This document shows, piece by piece, positions 25,223 to 34,521 of a stretch of DNA of 64,000 bases; position 1 is the first letter of the stretch, and each line of letters opens with the position of its first letter. The DNA lies in NCBI RefSeq assembly GCF_018918005.1, contig NZ_JAHLPR010000037.1, positions 1 through 64,000 of the forward strand, read 5' to 3'. Under the pieces are notes generated by a model. It made no database searches, was not told where the DNA came from, and saw only the letters and a program-made list of their open reading frames with translations. A program made the position numbers and the translations under genes. Source of the DNA: Paenibacillus sp. MSJ-34. Its GTDB lineage: Bacteria > Bacillota > Bacilli > Paenibacillales > Paenibacillaceae.

Positions 25223-25799
25223 TCCAATCTTGAAATTGCATTAATGTTCTTACATTATCGTCCAGAACAGCCCTGTAAATGTCATAGCTTTTGACTTCTT
25301 TTCCGTACTCTGAACGGGATGCCCAGAAATCTTTGATTGTTAGGATGGATTCCCGCAAGTCCGGGGTAAGTCTATCGGGCATCGTTCGAATATGCATAAG
25401 ATCGGGCTGTTTATCCGGTTCGTCGACGAACCAGATATCAAGCGTCCAATCCATCCCGTTCAGCGCCTTGTACTTTAACCCAATGTAAAATCCGTCAGGG
25501 TAGTTAGGATCGGTATTCCAGTCGCCGGAGTCATTCAAGAACCGAAGCTCCCGTACGCCTTGGCGGATCATGAGTTCGGAAGCGATTTTCGTTACCGCAG
25601 CGATGTCGAGCTTCGAACAGACTACGGTGATATCCAGATCCCTCCATACCATCAATCCGAGAGCGGCGCTGCCGACTCGCACCGGCTCGCCCGCCGAGGA
25701 CAGCAATTCATCGATGTTCAATTCAACCGCTACCGTACTCGCCTCGAGTTGCAATTCACGTTGCCTTGTCAAAAGTTCGTTCTCGGCCATTTTCATCAC
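25182..25799 (-). CDS. Nucleotidyltransferase-fold protein
   Basis: A 205-residue protein with the polymerase-beta-like nucleotidyltransferase core: GSAALGLMVWRDLDITVV gives the exact GS-x9-D-x-D pattern near residues 43-57, followed by a third acidic strand (DWTLDIWFVDEPDK). The substrate is unknown; relatives include antibiotic adenylyltransferases and toxin or tRNA modifiers. AAGGAGAGTG lies just before ATG 25799 (a second ATG is at 25790). It overlaps the convergent DUF3592-like gene by 41 bases. Confidence 0.75.
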   Translation of the reverse strand: MMKMAENELLTRQRELQLEASTVAVELNIDELLSSAGEPVRVGSAALGLMVWRDLDITVVCSKLDIAAVTKIASELMIRQGVRELRFLNDSGDWNTDPNYPDGFYIGLKYKALNGMDWTLDIWFVDEPDKQPDLMHIRTMPDRLTPDLRESILTIKDFWASRSEYGKEVKSYDIYRAVLDDNVRTLMQFQDWITQSQTKQRSESP

Positions 25800-25962
25800 T
25801 CTCCTTAAGTATAGTCAGTATGCAACCAAGTTTATCATATTGCAACGAAATGTCATAGAAGAGAAGATTCCTGCTGCAGGGGGACTCTTCTCTTTCCCAT
25901 TCGGCAGAACCGGGTTGACGACTTATTGGAACGAGTAAGTGCGCGGCGTTGATGCCCGCCCA

Positions 25963-26145
25963 TTGGATTTCGTCCAACAGATCAACCCTTCATAGGGTAA
26001 AAGGCAGCTCTTCGTTGGAATTCATCCAATTGAAATCTCATCAAATAAGGCTGAAAGACGGCCATTAGGAGAAATCTGTTGGATGATTTCCAATGGCAAT
26101 GCGGTTTGATCCATAATAAGGCGAATTGGATTGGACATAATCCAA
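25963..26145. repeat. TTGGA-N5-TCCAA palindromes, cluster 2 (four copies)
   Basis: Four 15-base palindromes at 25963-25977, 26015-26029, 26079-26093 and 26131-26145 all have arms TTGGA and TCCAA with a five-base centre. Start-to-start spacings are 52, 64 and 52. Loosely similar AATAAGGC-type words lie between copies. The gap 25800-26251 holds no gene. Confidence 0.65.
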
Positions 26146-26251
26146 CGGACGGACGAAAGAGGTGGCAGGGAAAAAATCTTGACAAGTTAGTCATTCCAAA
26201 ATGAAGTCCCGGGAACAGCCCAGGACTTCATTTTTCTTGTGACTATAAAAA

Positions 26252-28279
26252 TCAAACGTTCAAGGACCGGAGAATACTCAATTCATTTTTCTGTAAAACG
26301 ATGTTATCCGAAACGGTCGTCCGGCCAAGCATGTCGTCAAACTGCCCTGGCGGCAGCGGAATCGTGACCGTTTCCGGCAGGTGGTTAAGGATGAACCAAT
26401 AACGCCGATCTTCATGTTCCCGGCAAGTCACCTCGACTCCTTCCGGAGCGGCGAGCGGCGCTTCGACGTTCGAATCGGAGAGCAATCGATCGAGCAGGCG
26501 CGATATAAATGCCGGTTCCGCTTGCGTGCCGACATAATAAGCTTTGCCTTTGCCGAAAGCGTTCACCGTTGCGGCAGGCATGCCCGCGAAGAAATCGTCT
26601 GTAAATGCCGCGATCGATTGGGCGCCCTCCAGTCGAATCAAGTCGGCCCACAGATTGCACGAATATTCGCCATACAGCGTGGCTTCCGTAACGGCGACCC
26701 GATTCGTTTGTCCGGGAAGCATCGGATCGAACTCTTCGACGCAAATGCCGAGCAGTTTGCGCAGCGGCGCGGGATATCCGCCGAGATGAATGCGGTCGTG
26801 CTCATCGACGATGCCGCTGAAAAACGTAGTTAGCAGCGTACCGCCGTTGCCTACGAACCGTTCGAGATTGTCGGCGACGCCTTCGGCGACCATGTACAGC
26901 GCGGGGGCGATGACGAGGTCGTAACGGGAGAGGTCGTCGGCGGGTTGCACGAAGTCGACGGCAATATTTTTCCGGAATAAATGATCGTAATAATGTCGGA
27001 TTTGTTCGATATACTTAACATCCGCGCTCGGCTTGGACGGCAGTTCGAGCGCCCACCAGTTGTCGTAATCGAATACTATCGCCGCTTTGGCGGAAATGCG
27101 CGATCCTACGATTTCGTCCAACATCTTCAGCTCGTTTCCGAGCTGTTCCACCTCTTTATATACACGGCTGTGCTCGTCGCCCGTGTGCGTCACCATCGCC
27201 CCGTGAAATTTCTCCGCCCCTGCCCGGGAAGCGCGCCATTGAAAGAACATGATCCCATCCCCGCCGCGCGCCAAGGCTTGATAGCTCCATAAGCGCATCA
27301 CCCCGGGACGTTTCAACGGATTATGCTGCCGCCAGTTCACTTGGCTCGTCACTTGTTCCATCAGCATGAACGGTTGCCCGCCGCGCAAGCTGCGCATCAG
27401 ATCGTGATCCATCGCCGCTCCGACCGGTATGCCTGCCGTCGGTTCGGGATAGCTGTCCCATGTTACGATGTCCATATGCTTCGCCCATTTGAAGTAATCG
27501 AGCGGTTTGAAGTGGGGCATGAAATTGGTCATTACGGGCAAGTCGGGCGTTCCTTCCTTAATAACGCGGTATTCGCCCAAATAGCATTCCAGCAAGCTGT
27601 CCGACATGAACCGCTGATAATCCAGAAGCTGTCCCGGATTCGCGTAAGTCGGCGTTTTGCCCGGCAAGTGAATCTCGCTCCAATCGTAATAGGTTTGGCT
27701 CCAGAAATTGGTGCCCCACCGGTCGTTCAACGTTTCGATCGATCCGTATTGATCCTTGAGCCAAACCCGGAATGCGGCTTCGCATTGCTTGCAATAGCAT
27801 CGCGAAATATGGCAACCGTACTCGTTGTTAATATGCCACATCGCCAGCGCCGGATGCGATTTGTAGCGGTTCACCAGTCGCCGTACCAGCTTCTGCCCGT
27901 ATTCGCGATAGACGGGGCTATTGGGGCAATAATGTTGCCTCGAACCGTTCGTATAGCGAGCCCCGTTCTCGTCGACCGGCAGCGTCTCGGGATAGTCCCG
28001 CGCCATCCAGGCGGGCGGGGAAGCGGTGGCCGTCGCCAAATCGGCGTAAATGCCGTTGTCCGCCAGCAAATCCATAAGCCGGTCGAGCCAGGCAAAGTCG
28101 TAACGCTCTTTGTCCGGTTGCAGCAGCGCCCAACTGAAGATGCCGACGCTTACGAAATTGACGCCCGCTTTTTTCATGAGACGCATGTCGTCGCGCCAGA
28201 CCTCCTCGGGCCATTGCTCCGGATTGTAATCGCCGCCGTAACATATTTTGTCTGGAAAAGGTATGCGCATGGATGCCAT
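26252..28279 (-). CDS. Beta-galactosidase, GH42 family
   Basis: A 675-residue cytosolic glycoside hydrolase family 42 enzyme (no signal peptide), cleaving beta-1,4-galactosides. The catalytic acid/base is E153 in HINNEYGCH and the nucleophile is E308 in FMLMEQVTS. A cysteine site (C118, and C161, C163, C166 in SRCYCKQCE) matches the structural zinc of the family. The TIM barrel (1 to about 390) is followed by a trimerisation domain and a small C-terminal beta domain. It is transcribed divergently from the AraC gene with 111 bases between, so that regulator probably controls it in response to a galactoside or galactan. Confidence 0.92.
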   Translation of the reverse strand: MASMRIPFPDKICYGGDYNPEQWPEEVWRDDMRLMKKAGVNFVSVGIFSWALLQPDKERYDFAWLDRLMDLLADNGIYADLATATASPPAWMARDYPETLPVDENGARYTNGSRQHYCPNSPVYREYGQKLVRRLVNRYKSHPALAMWHINNEYGCHISRCYCKQCEAAFRVWLKDQYGSIETLNDRWGTNFWSQTYYDWSEIHLPGKTPTYANPGQLLDYQRFMSDSLLECYLGEYRVIKEGTPDLPVMTNFMPHFKPLDYFKWAKHMDIVTWDSYPEPTAGIPVGAAMDHDLMRSLRGGQPFMLMEQVTSQVNWRQHNPLKRPGVMRLWSYQALARGGDGIMFFQWRASRAGAEKFHGAMVTHTGDEHSRVYKEVEQLGNELKMLDEIVGSRISAKAAIVFDYDNWWALELPSKPSADVKYIEQIRHYYDHLFRKNIAVDFVQPADDLSRYDLVIAPALYMVAEGVADNLERFVGNGGTLLTTFFSGIVDEHDRIHLGGYPAPLRKLLGICVEEFDPMLPGQTNRVAVTEATLYGEYSCNLWADLIRLEGAQSIAAFTDDFFAGMPAATVNAFGKGKAYYVGTQAEPAFISRLLDRLLSDSNVEAPLAAPEGVEVTCREHEDRRYWFILNHLPETVTIPLPPGQFDDMLGRTTVSDNIVLQKNELSILRSLNV

Positions 28280-28390
28280 AATAAAATCCTCCCATTGAAA
28301 TAATACTATATGAATATCATAGTTAGATGATATAATCTATTCAATCAGAACATTTTCGCATCGATATAACTAATTTCGCATTTAGGGGCG

Positions 28391-29227
28391 ATGGCGGTGA
28401 ATGAATGCATTTTTCCTTCGATTACGGAAGAAGAACAACGGCTGCCGTTTTACATTACGAGCGCCGGAGGTTGGGATAATCAGGAGCCGATGCGGCGCGA
28501 GGAAGGATATCCGGACTTCCAATGGATCCAAACGATGAACGGAACCGGACTCTTGCGCGTCTCGGGGAAGGAATTCGCCGTAACGCAAGGCGAGGGCATG
28601 TTTCTGTTACCGAATGAAACTCATGAATATGTGCCGGTCGACAAACCGTGGGAAGTCCGATGGGTCGCGTTCAATGGGGAACAAGCGCATCCATTGCTTG
28701 CGGCGATGGATATGAAGGAATCGAAAGTGATGCGCATATCCAATCCCGACCGGTTGTTGCAGCACATGCACGCGGTCGTTCGTCTGCTTCGTTCGGCCGA
28801 TCCGATGCGCGGCTTTCTATGTTCGGCACTGATGTACCAGATCATTGTAGATTTGTTTATCCATGCTTCCCCGGCGGAGGTCCGTTCGAAGAGACAGCAT
28901 TACGAACAGCTCGCCCCTGCGCTCCGCTTCGTCGAAGAGCGGTACGGCGAGCCGCTTACGCTTGCCATGCTGGCGGATTGCATGCAGCTGTCTCCGCAAT
29001 ACGTCTGCCTGTTGTTTCAAAAAACGATGGGGCTGCGCCCTTTCGAATATGTCGCGCAAGTCCGGATGAGCAAAGCGAAGGAAATGCTGCTCAACGATCC
29101 GGATATGGATGTCAAGGAGGTGGCCCGCCAAGTCGGTTACGATCATTCAAGCTATTTCATCAAACTGTTTAAAGAAATGGAAGGCATTACACCGACAGCA
29201 TTCCGTAAAATCCATAAAATACGATAA
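28391..29227 (+). CDS. AraC-family transcriptional regulator
   Basis: A 278-residue regulator: an N-terminal cupin-like sensor (GLLRVSGKEFAVTQGEGMFL and LPNETHEYVP as the sugar-binding strands) and a C-terminal pair of helix-turn-helices (LTLAMLADCMQLSPQYVCLL; DVKEVARQVGYDHSSYFIKL and FKEMEGITPTAFRK). It is divergent from the GH42 beta-galactosidase and probably its activator. ATG 28391 is used. The intergene contains a TATAAT at 28331-28336 pointing this way, without a clear -35 box. Confidence 0.9.
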   Translation: MAVNECIFPSITEEEQRLPFYITSAGGWDNQEPMRREEGYPDFQWIQTMNGTGLLRVSGKEFAVTQGEGMFLLPNETHEYVPVDKPWEVRWVAFNGEQAHPLLAAMDMKESKVMRISNPDRLLQHMHAVVRLLRSADPMRGFLCSALMYQIIVDLFIHASPAEVRSKRQHYEQLAPALRFVEERYGEPLTLAMLADCMQLSPQYVCLLFQKTMGLRPFEYVAQVRMSKAKEMLLNDPDMDVKEVARQVGYDHSSYFIKLFKEMEGITPTAFRKIHKIR

Positions 29228-29248
29228 TGTTTTCACGGGAGGTTCATT

Positions 29249-29776
29249 ATGATTGAATATCGTTATATGACCCAGGAACAGGCCGACAAGTTGCAGGAAA
29301 TCGACCGGTCGGAATATATTGATGTAATATATGAAATGCGGGACGGCATCGTAACGGAACGTAAAGCCGGACATGATTGTGCGAATTGGAACGAGACGGA
29401 ATTAACCGAAATCAAACAACGATATTTGTATGAATTGCAAAACGGCGGACTCGCCATTGGCGCATTTGACGGAAACAGACTAGCAGGATTCGGCGTTCTT
29501 GCCCATACATTTAGAGGGATGAATCGGGACCGGCTCCAAATCGATCTTATGTACGTATCCAAAAATTACAGAAGACAAGGCATTGGAAGCAACATTTTAA
29601 ACCGGTTGGCCGCGGAAGCGAAAGGAAGAGGGGCCAAATATTTGTACATTTCGTCGACGGAAACCGGATCGGCGGTATCCTTCTACAAAAGGAACGGGAG
29701 TCAGATCGCGGATGAGATTGATGAAGAGCTATTTCTGAAAGAGCCCAAAGATATTCATATGATCAAACGGCTATAA
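29249..29776 (+). CDS. GNAT family N-acetyltransferase
   Basis: A 175-residue GNAT enzyme. Motif A is RLQIDLMYVSKNYRRQGIGS (R-R-x-G-I-G), and the B region is SSTETGSAVSFYKRNGSQIA. ACGGGAGG lies nine bases before ATG 29249, 21 bases after the AraC stop. The acceptor is unknown; similar proteins modify small molecules or protein N-termini. Co-transcription with the AraC gene is possible because no terminator separates them. Confidence 0.87.
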   Translation: MIEYRYMTQEQADKLQEIDRSEYIDVIYEMRDGIVTERKAGHDCANWNETELTEIKQRYLYELQNGGLAIGAFDGNRLAGFGVLAHTFRGMNRDRLQIDLMYVSKNYRRQGIGSNILNRLAAEAKGRGAKYLYISSTETGSAVSFYKRNGSQIADEIDEELFLKEPKDIHMIKRL

Positions 29777-29876
29777 TTCGTGGCACCAATGAGCCCACTT
29801 CGTAAACTACCATTATATGCGTAGAAAAGCGGATTGGCGGAAACTGGTGTAACAAATTAGACCATAAGGAGGAGAG

Positions 29877-30650
29877 ATGACAGTGATAACGTTAAAATCG
29901 GAAAGAGAAATACAACAAATGCACGAAGCGGGCAAATTGTTGGCCGCTTGCCATCGAGAAATTGCGAAAATGATCGAGCCCGGCATTTCAACGTTCGCCA
30001 TCGATCAATTTGTAGAAACATATTTGAAAAAGCATGGGGCCACGCCGGAACAGAAAGGATACAAGGGTTACCAATTTGCGACTTGCGCCTCCGTTAACGA
30101 TGAAATTTGCCACGGTTATCCGCGGAGAGACTCTCTTCAAAACGGCGATATCGTTACGATCGATTTCGTCGTGAATCTTAACGGCAGTTTGGCGGATTCG
30201 GCATGGACGTACGCGGTTGGGGATATTTCGAATCAAACGAAAAAGTTGTTGAAAGTTACATACAATAGTCTTTATAAAGGGATTGAACAAGCGATCATCG
30301 GCAATCGTATCGGGGATATCGGGCATGTCATTCAATCTTATGTCGAAGCGGAAGGGTTTTCCGTCGTCAGAGATTTTACGGGCCATGGCATTGGACCTGT
30401 CATCCATGAAGAACCGCAAGTTCCCCATTTCGGTTTGCCGGGGAAAGGGTTGCGATTGAAAGAAGGCATGGTCATTACGATCGAACCGATGGTGAACGAA
30501 GGAACGTGGCACAGCCGAATGGATGCGAACGGATGGACGGCAAGAACCGTTGACGGGAAACGTTCGGCCCAATACGAGCATACGATAGCGATCACGAAGG
30601 ACGGACCGCTTATTTTAACGCAGCAAACGTGCCGGATGTCCTTCTTGTAG
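29877..30650 (+). CDS. map: Methionine aminopeptidase, type I
   Basis: Removes the initiator Met from new proteins. The product has 257 residues. The five metal ligands are visible: Asp in IVTIDFVVNLNG, Asp in SLADSAW, His in FTGHGIGP, Glu in VITIEPMV and Glu in QYEHTIAI. The substrate-pocket Cys occurs in CASVNDEICHGYP. AAGGAGGAG precedes ATG 29877; GTG 29883 is an alternative. It is not next to ribosomal genes, so it is probably an additional, stand-alone copy like YflG of Bacillus, besides the one expected in the ribosomal cluster (inference). Confidence 0.92.
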   Translation: MTVITLKSEREIQQMHEAGKLLAACHREIAKMIEPGISTFAIDQFVETYLKKHGATPEQKGYKGYQFATCASVNDEICHGYPRRDSLQNGDIVTIDFVVNLNGSLADSAWTYAVGDISNQTKKLLKVTYNSLYKGIEQAIIGNRIGDIGHVIQSYVEAEGFSVVRDFTGHGIGPVIHEEPQVPHFGLPGKGLRLKEGMVITIEPMVNEGTWHSRMDANGWTARTVDGKRSAQYEHTIAITKDGPLILTQQTCRMSFL

Positions 30651-30958
30651 CGGCGTGTTTTCTCTTTCATATAACTGCCGTAAGGAATGAGAAAATCAAA
30701 GTGTGGCTGTTTTTCCTCCCCCTCCGCATACGAGTAATTTTCATTTTACAGGAAAAGACGGTTTTTTTGTGCCCTTTTTAACATTCAACAAAAACGGGGC
30801 CTCCAGAAAGTCAGCTTTCACTGCTTTCTGGACAGCCCCTTCGTTGAGTTATGGGCAGGAGGCCAAACTGGATCAAGCATTACATACGTCCAATCATGAC
30901 TAACATCATGGACATACATATATAAGGTAATGACTTTAATACGAAGGGAGCATACAAA

Positions 30959-31066
30959 ATGTCTTCTGTTGTTGGAGGATTCGGGTTCACAAGCACAGGT
31001 GTTATTCTTGTCCTTTTCATTCTCCTTGTCATTGTTGCTTGTTCAATATGTAGATTCAGCTACTAA
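30959..31066 (+). CDS. YjcZ-type sporulation microprotein
   Basis: A 35-residue ORF, ATG 30959 to TAA 31064-31066, with GAAGGGAG about eight bases upstream. A glycine-rich start (SSVVGGFGFTSTG) is followed by one membrane helix (VILVLFILLVIVACSI) and a short RFSY tail, the pattern of YjcZ-family small sporulation proteins in Bacillales, which have a Gly-rich start and a VLFILLxIV helix. It is below usual annotation length. A strong terminator lies 42 bases downstream, supporting a real transcription unit. Confidence 0.75.
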   Translation: MSSVVGGFGFTSTGVILVLFILLVIVACSICRFSY

Positions 31067-31107
31067 ATTTCAGGCACTGGGGCTGCCCAATAAGTCCCTA
31101 AAACGAA

Positions 31108-31150
31108 AGCAGGGCGGAAAAATGAGACGTTTTTCCGCCCTGCTTTTTTG
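31108..31150 (+). terminator. Strong terminator after the YjcZ-like gene
   Basis: A perfect 15-bp stem (31108-31122 with 31130-31144), 7-base loop, then TTTTTG. 31198-31445 holds no supported gene. Confidence 0.88.
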
Positions 31151-31445
31151 TACCAATGTTAACTTTCATTTTACAGGAAAAGACGGTTTTTTTGTGCATA
31201 ATTTTTAAATATTTTAATGTATGAGGTTGTCCGAACTGCCGGTTGGTCAGCCATTGCGCAGTCACGATGCGGCGATCAGGGCGAAGATGTTTTTGAACAA
31301 GATCGGAGGTACAAACGGCTTGCTCATATGCCAGGATGAATGAAAAAGCAATTCTGCCGGGATGATAACTTGTTGCAACACTTGTTCCTAACGTGTAGTG
31401 TAGAATGTAGGATTATCTTATGCATTACAGGAAGAGGTGCGGAGT

Positions 31446-31976
31446 TTGGCAACATTTAAAATAAAAAATGTCCTTTTCTTTCATGAAAAAAAGAACGTCA
31501 ACGTTCTAGACGAAGGGGATCGTACCATCGCCAAAGTTATGAAAGTATCAAACTCGGGAAATGAGGCGGGCAAAACCTTCGTCTTAGAGCGAAACGGAGA
31601 TCAAGCTGTTCTAGGGATACAAAAAGGGCGTCTCGTCTTTGCAAATTACAGGTTTCAAATCGATGGAGAAGAATTTATTTTGAAGGATAACGCTGTCAAC
31701 AGCCTTCTTTATTTCTGTGTGGACGGCACGGCTTTCGGGAAGAAGCTGCGGATCGAAGAGAATTGGGACGAAGAGATTGAAGTGAAAGTGGACGGCCGGA
31801 AGGCAGCGTTAATGAAACCGAATACCATTTCTCTTGAAGCAACGATTGTAATGGACGAGGAAGTTGCGGGAGATTGGATGCTGTTCTCGTTAACATGCTT
31901 AATGTATTTCATGTTTATGATATATAAGGATGAAACGGACATCATAGAAAGCATTTTTGACGGACTAGAGGAATAA
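31446..31976 (+). CDS. Tubby C-terminal-like domain protein
   Basis: A 176-residue protein resembling the tubby/LURP-one-like beta-barrel of Firmicutes: repeated strand pairs such as DRTIAKVMKVSNSGNEAG, KTFVLERNGDQAVLGIQKG and FQIDGEEFILKDN, and a hydrophobic C-terminal helix (SLTCLMYFMFMIYK) that fills the barrel in this fold. The function is unknown; lipid binding or scrambling is suggested for relatives. TTG 31446 is preferred (AAGAGGTG six bases upstream); GTG 31437 is also in frame. It stands alone. Confidence 0.7.
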   Translation: MATFKIKNVLFFHEKKNVNVLDEGDRTIAKVMKVSNSGNEAGKTFVLERNGDQAVLGIQKGRLVFANYRFQIDGEEFILKDNAVNSLLYFCVDGTAFGKKLRIEENWDEEIEVKVDGRKAALMKPNTISLEATIVMDEEVAGDWMLFSLTCLMYFMFMIYKDETDIIESIFDGLEE

Positions 31977-32114
31977 AGCGAGTCGTTATGAGCCATATCA
32001 AATTCGGTCGGCTTATGGTTAAAGGGCGGGCTCTATGTTAAAGTAGATAGAGACAGTAGAATGGTGTTTCATAATGATTGAATAAAGGATCGTGCATCGT
32101 TGGGGGGGAGTTCA

Positions 32115-32231
32115 ATGGATGTGCCGATTGGCGTATGGATTAGCTCGATCATCATCATTTTTCTTATCAGTTATATCACTTTCTGGGTCACGAAGAAGGC
32201 TTACTCCAGGAAATGGGACGAACAAGAATAA
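32115..32231 (+). CDS. Single-helix membrane microprotein
   Basis: A 38-residue ORF with a strong GGGGGGGAG four bases before ATG 32115. It has one membrane helix (IGVWISSIIIIFLISYITFW) and a basic, then acidic tail (VTKKAYSRKWDEQE). I recognise no named family. The good ribosome site, clean topology and a hairpin about 50 bases downstream support it as a real gene. Confidence 0.55.
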   Translation: MDVPIGVWISSIIIIFLISYITFWVTKKAYSRKWDEQE

Positions 32232-32279
32232 TAGCCCGGCCGCCTAGTATGGAAACCTTATTCTGTTATGCCGAAAGCA

Positions 32280-32319
32280 AGAAAGTCGCCAAACTACAGT
32301 GAGTAGCTAGCGACTTTCT
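32280..32319. terminator. Hairpin between the microprotein gene and ahpF
   Basis: AGAAAGTCGC (32280-32289) pairs with GCGACTTTCT (32310-32319) across a 20-base loop, between the ends of two converging units. T tracts are weak on both sides. Confidence 0.55.
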
Positions 32320-32338
32320 ATTCGTTCCACTTCGTTTC

Positions 32339-33868
32339 TTAATTTCGAATGAGATAATCGAATGCGCCCAAGGCAGCATTTGCGCCGGATCCCATCGATA
32401 TAATGATCTGCTTGTAGGGACTATTGGTGCAGTCGCCTGCCGCAAATACGCCCGGTACGTTTGTAGCGCCATGCCGGTCGACTACGATTTCCCCGAAGCG
32501 AGTACGCTCCACGGTATCTTCTAACCAATCCGTATTAGGTACAAGACCGATCTGAACAAATACGCCCTGCAATTCAATATGACGTTCCGCTCCCGTGTCA
32601 CGCTCAATGTAGGTAATGCCGTTTACTTTATCAGTGCCGGTAATTTCTTTCGTTTGAACGTTTTTAAGGACCGTTACGTTAGGAAGGCTATAAAGACGAT
32701 CTTGCAATACGGCGTCGGCTTTCAGTTCCGGCATGAATTCAAGCACCGTAACATGCTTCACAATGCCGGCGAGGTCGATCGCCGCCTCAATACCGGAGTT
32801 GCCGCCGCCAATGACCGCAACGTCTTTCCCGGTGAATAAAGGACCGTCGCAATGAGGACAGTAGGCCACGCCTTTATTCTTGTACTCTGCTTCGCCAGGT
32901 ACGCCGATATTGCGCCAACGGGCGCCTGTCGAAATGATGACGGTCTTGCTCTTCAGAACAGCGCCGTTTTCAAGTTCAACTTCGATGAAGTCTCTCTTCT
33001 CCAAACGTTTGGCACGCTGCAGTTTCATGACGTCAATGTTGTACTCTTTCACATGTTCTTCAATCGTCGCCACAAGTTTCGGACCTTCCGTATATTTGAC
33101 GCCGATAAAGTTCTCGATGCCGAGCGTATCCAAGACTTGACCGCCGAAGCGTTCGGCTACGATGCCTGTGCGAATGCCTTTGCGCGCCGCATAGATCGCT
33201 GCGCTAGCGCCGGCTGGGCCCGCCCCGACAACAAGAACGTCGAATGGATCCTTATTGTCAAATTCCGAAGCGTCCGGAGCATCACCCAACTTGGCGAGAA
33301 TTTCCTCCAGCGACATACGGCCGCTGCTGAAAAACTCTCCGTCGAGGAGCACCGTCGGTACCGCCATGATGTTCTTGCTCTCGGCTTCTTCCTTGAACGC
33401 AGCTCCGTCAATCATGGTATGCGTGATGCCCGGATTGAGGATGCTCATCAAGTTCAACGCCTGCACAACGTCAGGACAGTTTTGGCAGGTCAAGCTGATG
33501 TAGGATTCAAAGTGATATTCGCCGCGAATGTTTTTAATTTGGTCAATGACGTCTTGTTCCACTTTCGGCGCTCTTCCGCTAACTTGCAGCAGAGCAAGCA
33601 CCAATGAAGTAAACTCGTGACCCAAAGGAATTCCGGCAAACGTCACGCCAGTATCTTCGCCCGTACGATTCACACTAAAACTTGGCGTTCTAGGCAATCG
33701 GGTTTTTTCTACCGTAATTTTAGATGACATGCCGGCGATTTCATCCACCAGCGCCAGCATGTCAATAGATACGGCATCGGACTCAGCGCTGACTTTTAGC
33801 ACTACATCGTTTTCCATCAGTTGAAGATATTGTGCTAATTGTGCTTTTATATCCGCGTCCAGTGCCAT
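32339..33868 (-). CDS. ahpF: Alkyl hydroperoxide reductase subunit F
   Basis: The FAD-dependent NADH:peroxiredoxin reductase that recharges AhpC. The 509-residue product has an N-terminal double thioredoxin-fold part with C128-Q-N-C131, the FAD motif [11 protein letters not shown] (about 213-223), an NAD motif [13 protein letters not shown], and the redox pair C337-P-H-C340. All redox centres are intact. It lies 14 bases after ahpC on the minus strand, with AAGGAGCGGG before its ATG. It is co-transcribed with ahpC from the promoter carrying a PerR-type box. Confidence 0.96.
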   Translation of the reverse strand: MALDADIKAQLAQYLQLMENDVVLKVSAESDAVSIDMLALVDEIAGMSSKITVEKTRLPRTPSFSVNRTGEDTGVTFAGIPLGHEFTSLVLALLQVSGRAPKVEQDVIDQIKNIRGEYHFESYISLTCQNCPDVVQALNLMSILNPGITHTMIDGAAFKEEAESKNIMAVPTVLLDGEFFSSGRMSLEEILAKLGDAPDASEFDNKDPFDVLVVGAGPAGASAAIYAARKGIRTGIVAERFGGQVLDTLGIENFIGVKYTEGPKLVATIEEHVKEYNIDVMKLQRAKRLEKRDFIEVELENGAVLKSKTVIISTGARWRNIGVPGEAEYKNKGVAYCPHCDGPLFTGKDVAVIGGGNSGIEAAIDLAGIVKHVTVLEFMPELKADAVLQDRLYSLPNVTVLKNVQTKEITGTDKVNGITYIERDTGAERHIELQGVFVQIGLVPNTDWLEDTVERTRFGEIVVDRHGATNVPGVFAAGDCTNSPYKQIIISMGSGANAALGAFDYLIRN

Positions 33869-33882
33869 TTTTCACCCGCTCC

Positions 33883-34446
33883 TTAAATTTTTCCGACTAG
33901 ATCAAGGCTTGGCTTAAGCGTCGCAGAACCTTCTTGCCACTTGGCCGGGCAAACTTCGCCCGGGTTGTTGCGGACGTATTGGGCTGCCTTGATTTTGTTA
34001 ATGAGAGTGCTCGCATCGCGGCCGATACCGCCTGCGTTAATTTCAACGGCTTGGATGACGCCGTCCGGATCGATAATAAACGTACCGCGATCCGCAAGGC
34101 CATCTTCTTCGTTCAGCACGTCGAAGTTGCGGGAAATCGTGTGCGACGGGTCGCCGATCATGATGTAAGTAATTTTGCCGATCGTTTCTGAGGTGTCGTG
34201 CCATGCTTTATGTGTAAAATGAGTATCCGTCGAAACAGAGTAAACTTCAACCCCAAGATCCTTCAATGTTGCATATTGATTTTGCAGATCTTCCAACTCG
34301 GTTGGGCAAACGAATGTAAAGTCAGCCGGGTAGAAGCAAACGATGCTCCATTTGCCTTTGAAATTCGCTTCCGTTACTTCGATAAAGTCACCGTTATGGT
34401 AGGCTTGAGCTTTGAATGGCAGTACTTCTTTTCCAATTAATGACAT
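33883..34446 (-). CDS. ahpC: Alkyl hydroperoxide reductase subunit C (peroxiredoxin)
   Basis: A typical 2-Cys peroxiredoxin of 187 residues, the same length as in B. subtilis. It reduces H2O2 and organic peroxides in the cytosol. The peroxidatic C47 lies in [12 protein letters not shown] and the resolving C166 in [11 protein letters not shown] 34446 is chosen since AAGGAGG lies upstream of it and the family starts MSLIGKE; a longer in-frame start at 34467 is unlikely. ahpF follows 14 bases later. Confidence 0.96.
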   Translation of the reverse strand: MSLIGKEVLPFKAQAYHNGDFIEVTEANFKGKWSIVCFYPADFTFVCPTELEDLQNQYATLKDLGVEVYSVSTDTHFTHKAWHDTSETIGKITYIMIGDPSHTISRNFDVLNEEDGLADRGTFIIDPDGVIQAVEINAGGIGRDASTLINKIKAAQYVRNNPGEVCPAKWQEGSATLKPSLDLVGKI

Positions 34447-34472
34447 GATTGATATTTCCTCCTTCAAGGTAT

Positions 34473-34521
34473 TTGTAATTATTATAATCTAATATTAATT
34501 ATATTAAACTGCATTTGTCAA
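34473..34521 (-). promoter_or_regulatory. ahpCF promoter with PerR-type box
   Basis: TTGTAATTATTATAA (34473-34487) differs at one position from the palindromic PerR box TTATAATNATTATAA. On the minus strand TTGACA (34521-34516) lies upstream with AT-rich -10 candidates 17-18 bases on, so a repressor at the box would block transcription start. This is the known mode of ahpCF control by PerR in Bacillus. Confidence 0.75.

Larger units (their letters stand above)
30739..31197. repeat. Exact 34-base direct repeats around the YjcZ-like gene
   Basis: Positions 30739-30772 and 31164-31197 are identical over 34 bases (core TTTACAGGAAAAGACGG then a T7 run), 425 bases apart. Between them lie a long hairpin (GGGGC 30796-30800 with GCCCC 30835-30839; CCAGAAAG with CTTTCTGG), the YjcZ-like gene and a terminator. 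Confidence 0.7.

Noticed and set aside
27323-28303. 326-codon plus-strand ORF opposite the GH42 gene
   Set aside because: It is antisense to a clear catalytic-domain gene; the composition is that of a shadow frame.
30703-31208. Plus-strand ORFs over the direct repeats (66 and 92 codons)
   Set aside because: They run through hairpins and the terminator, and share an end only because the 34-base repeat is translated in both.
31270-31345. Short minus-strand frame beginning MSKPFVPPILFKN near 31320
   Set aside because: It closes after about 21 codons with no clear ribosome site and no recognisable family.
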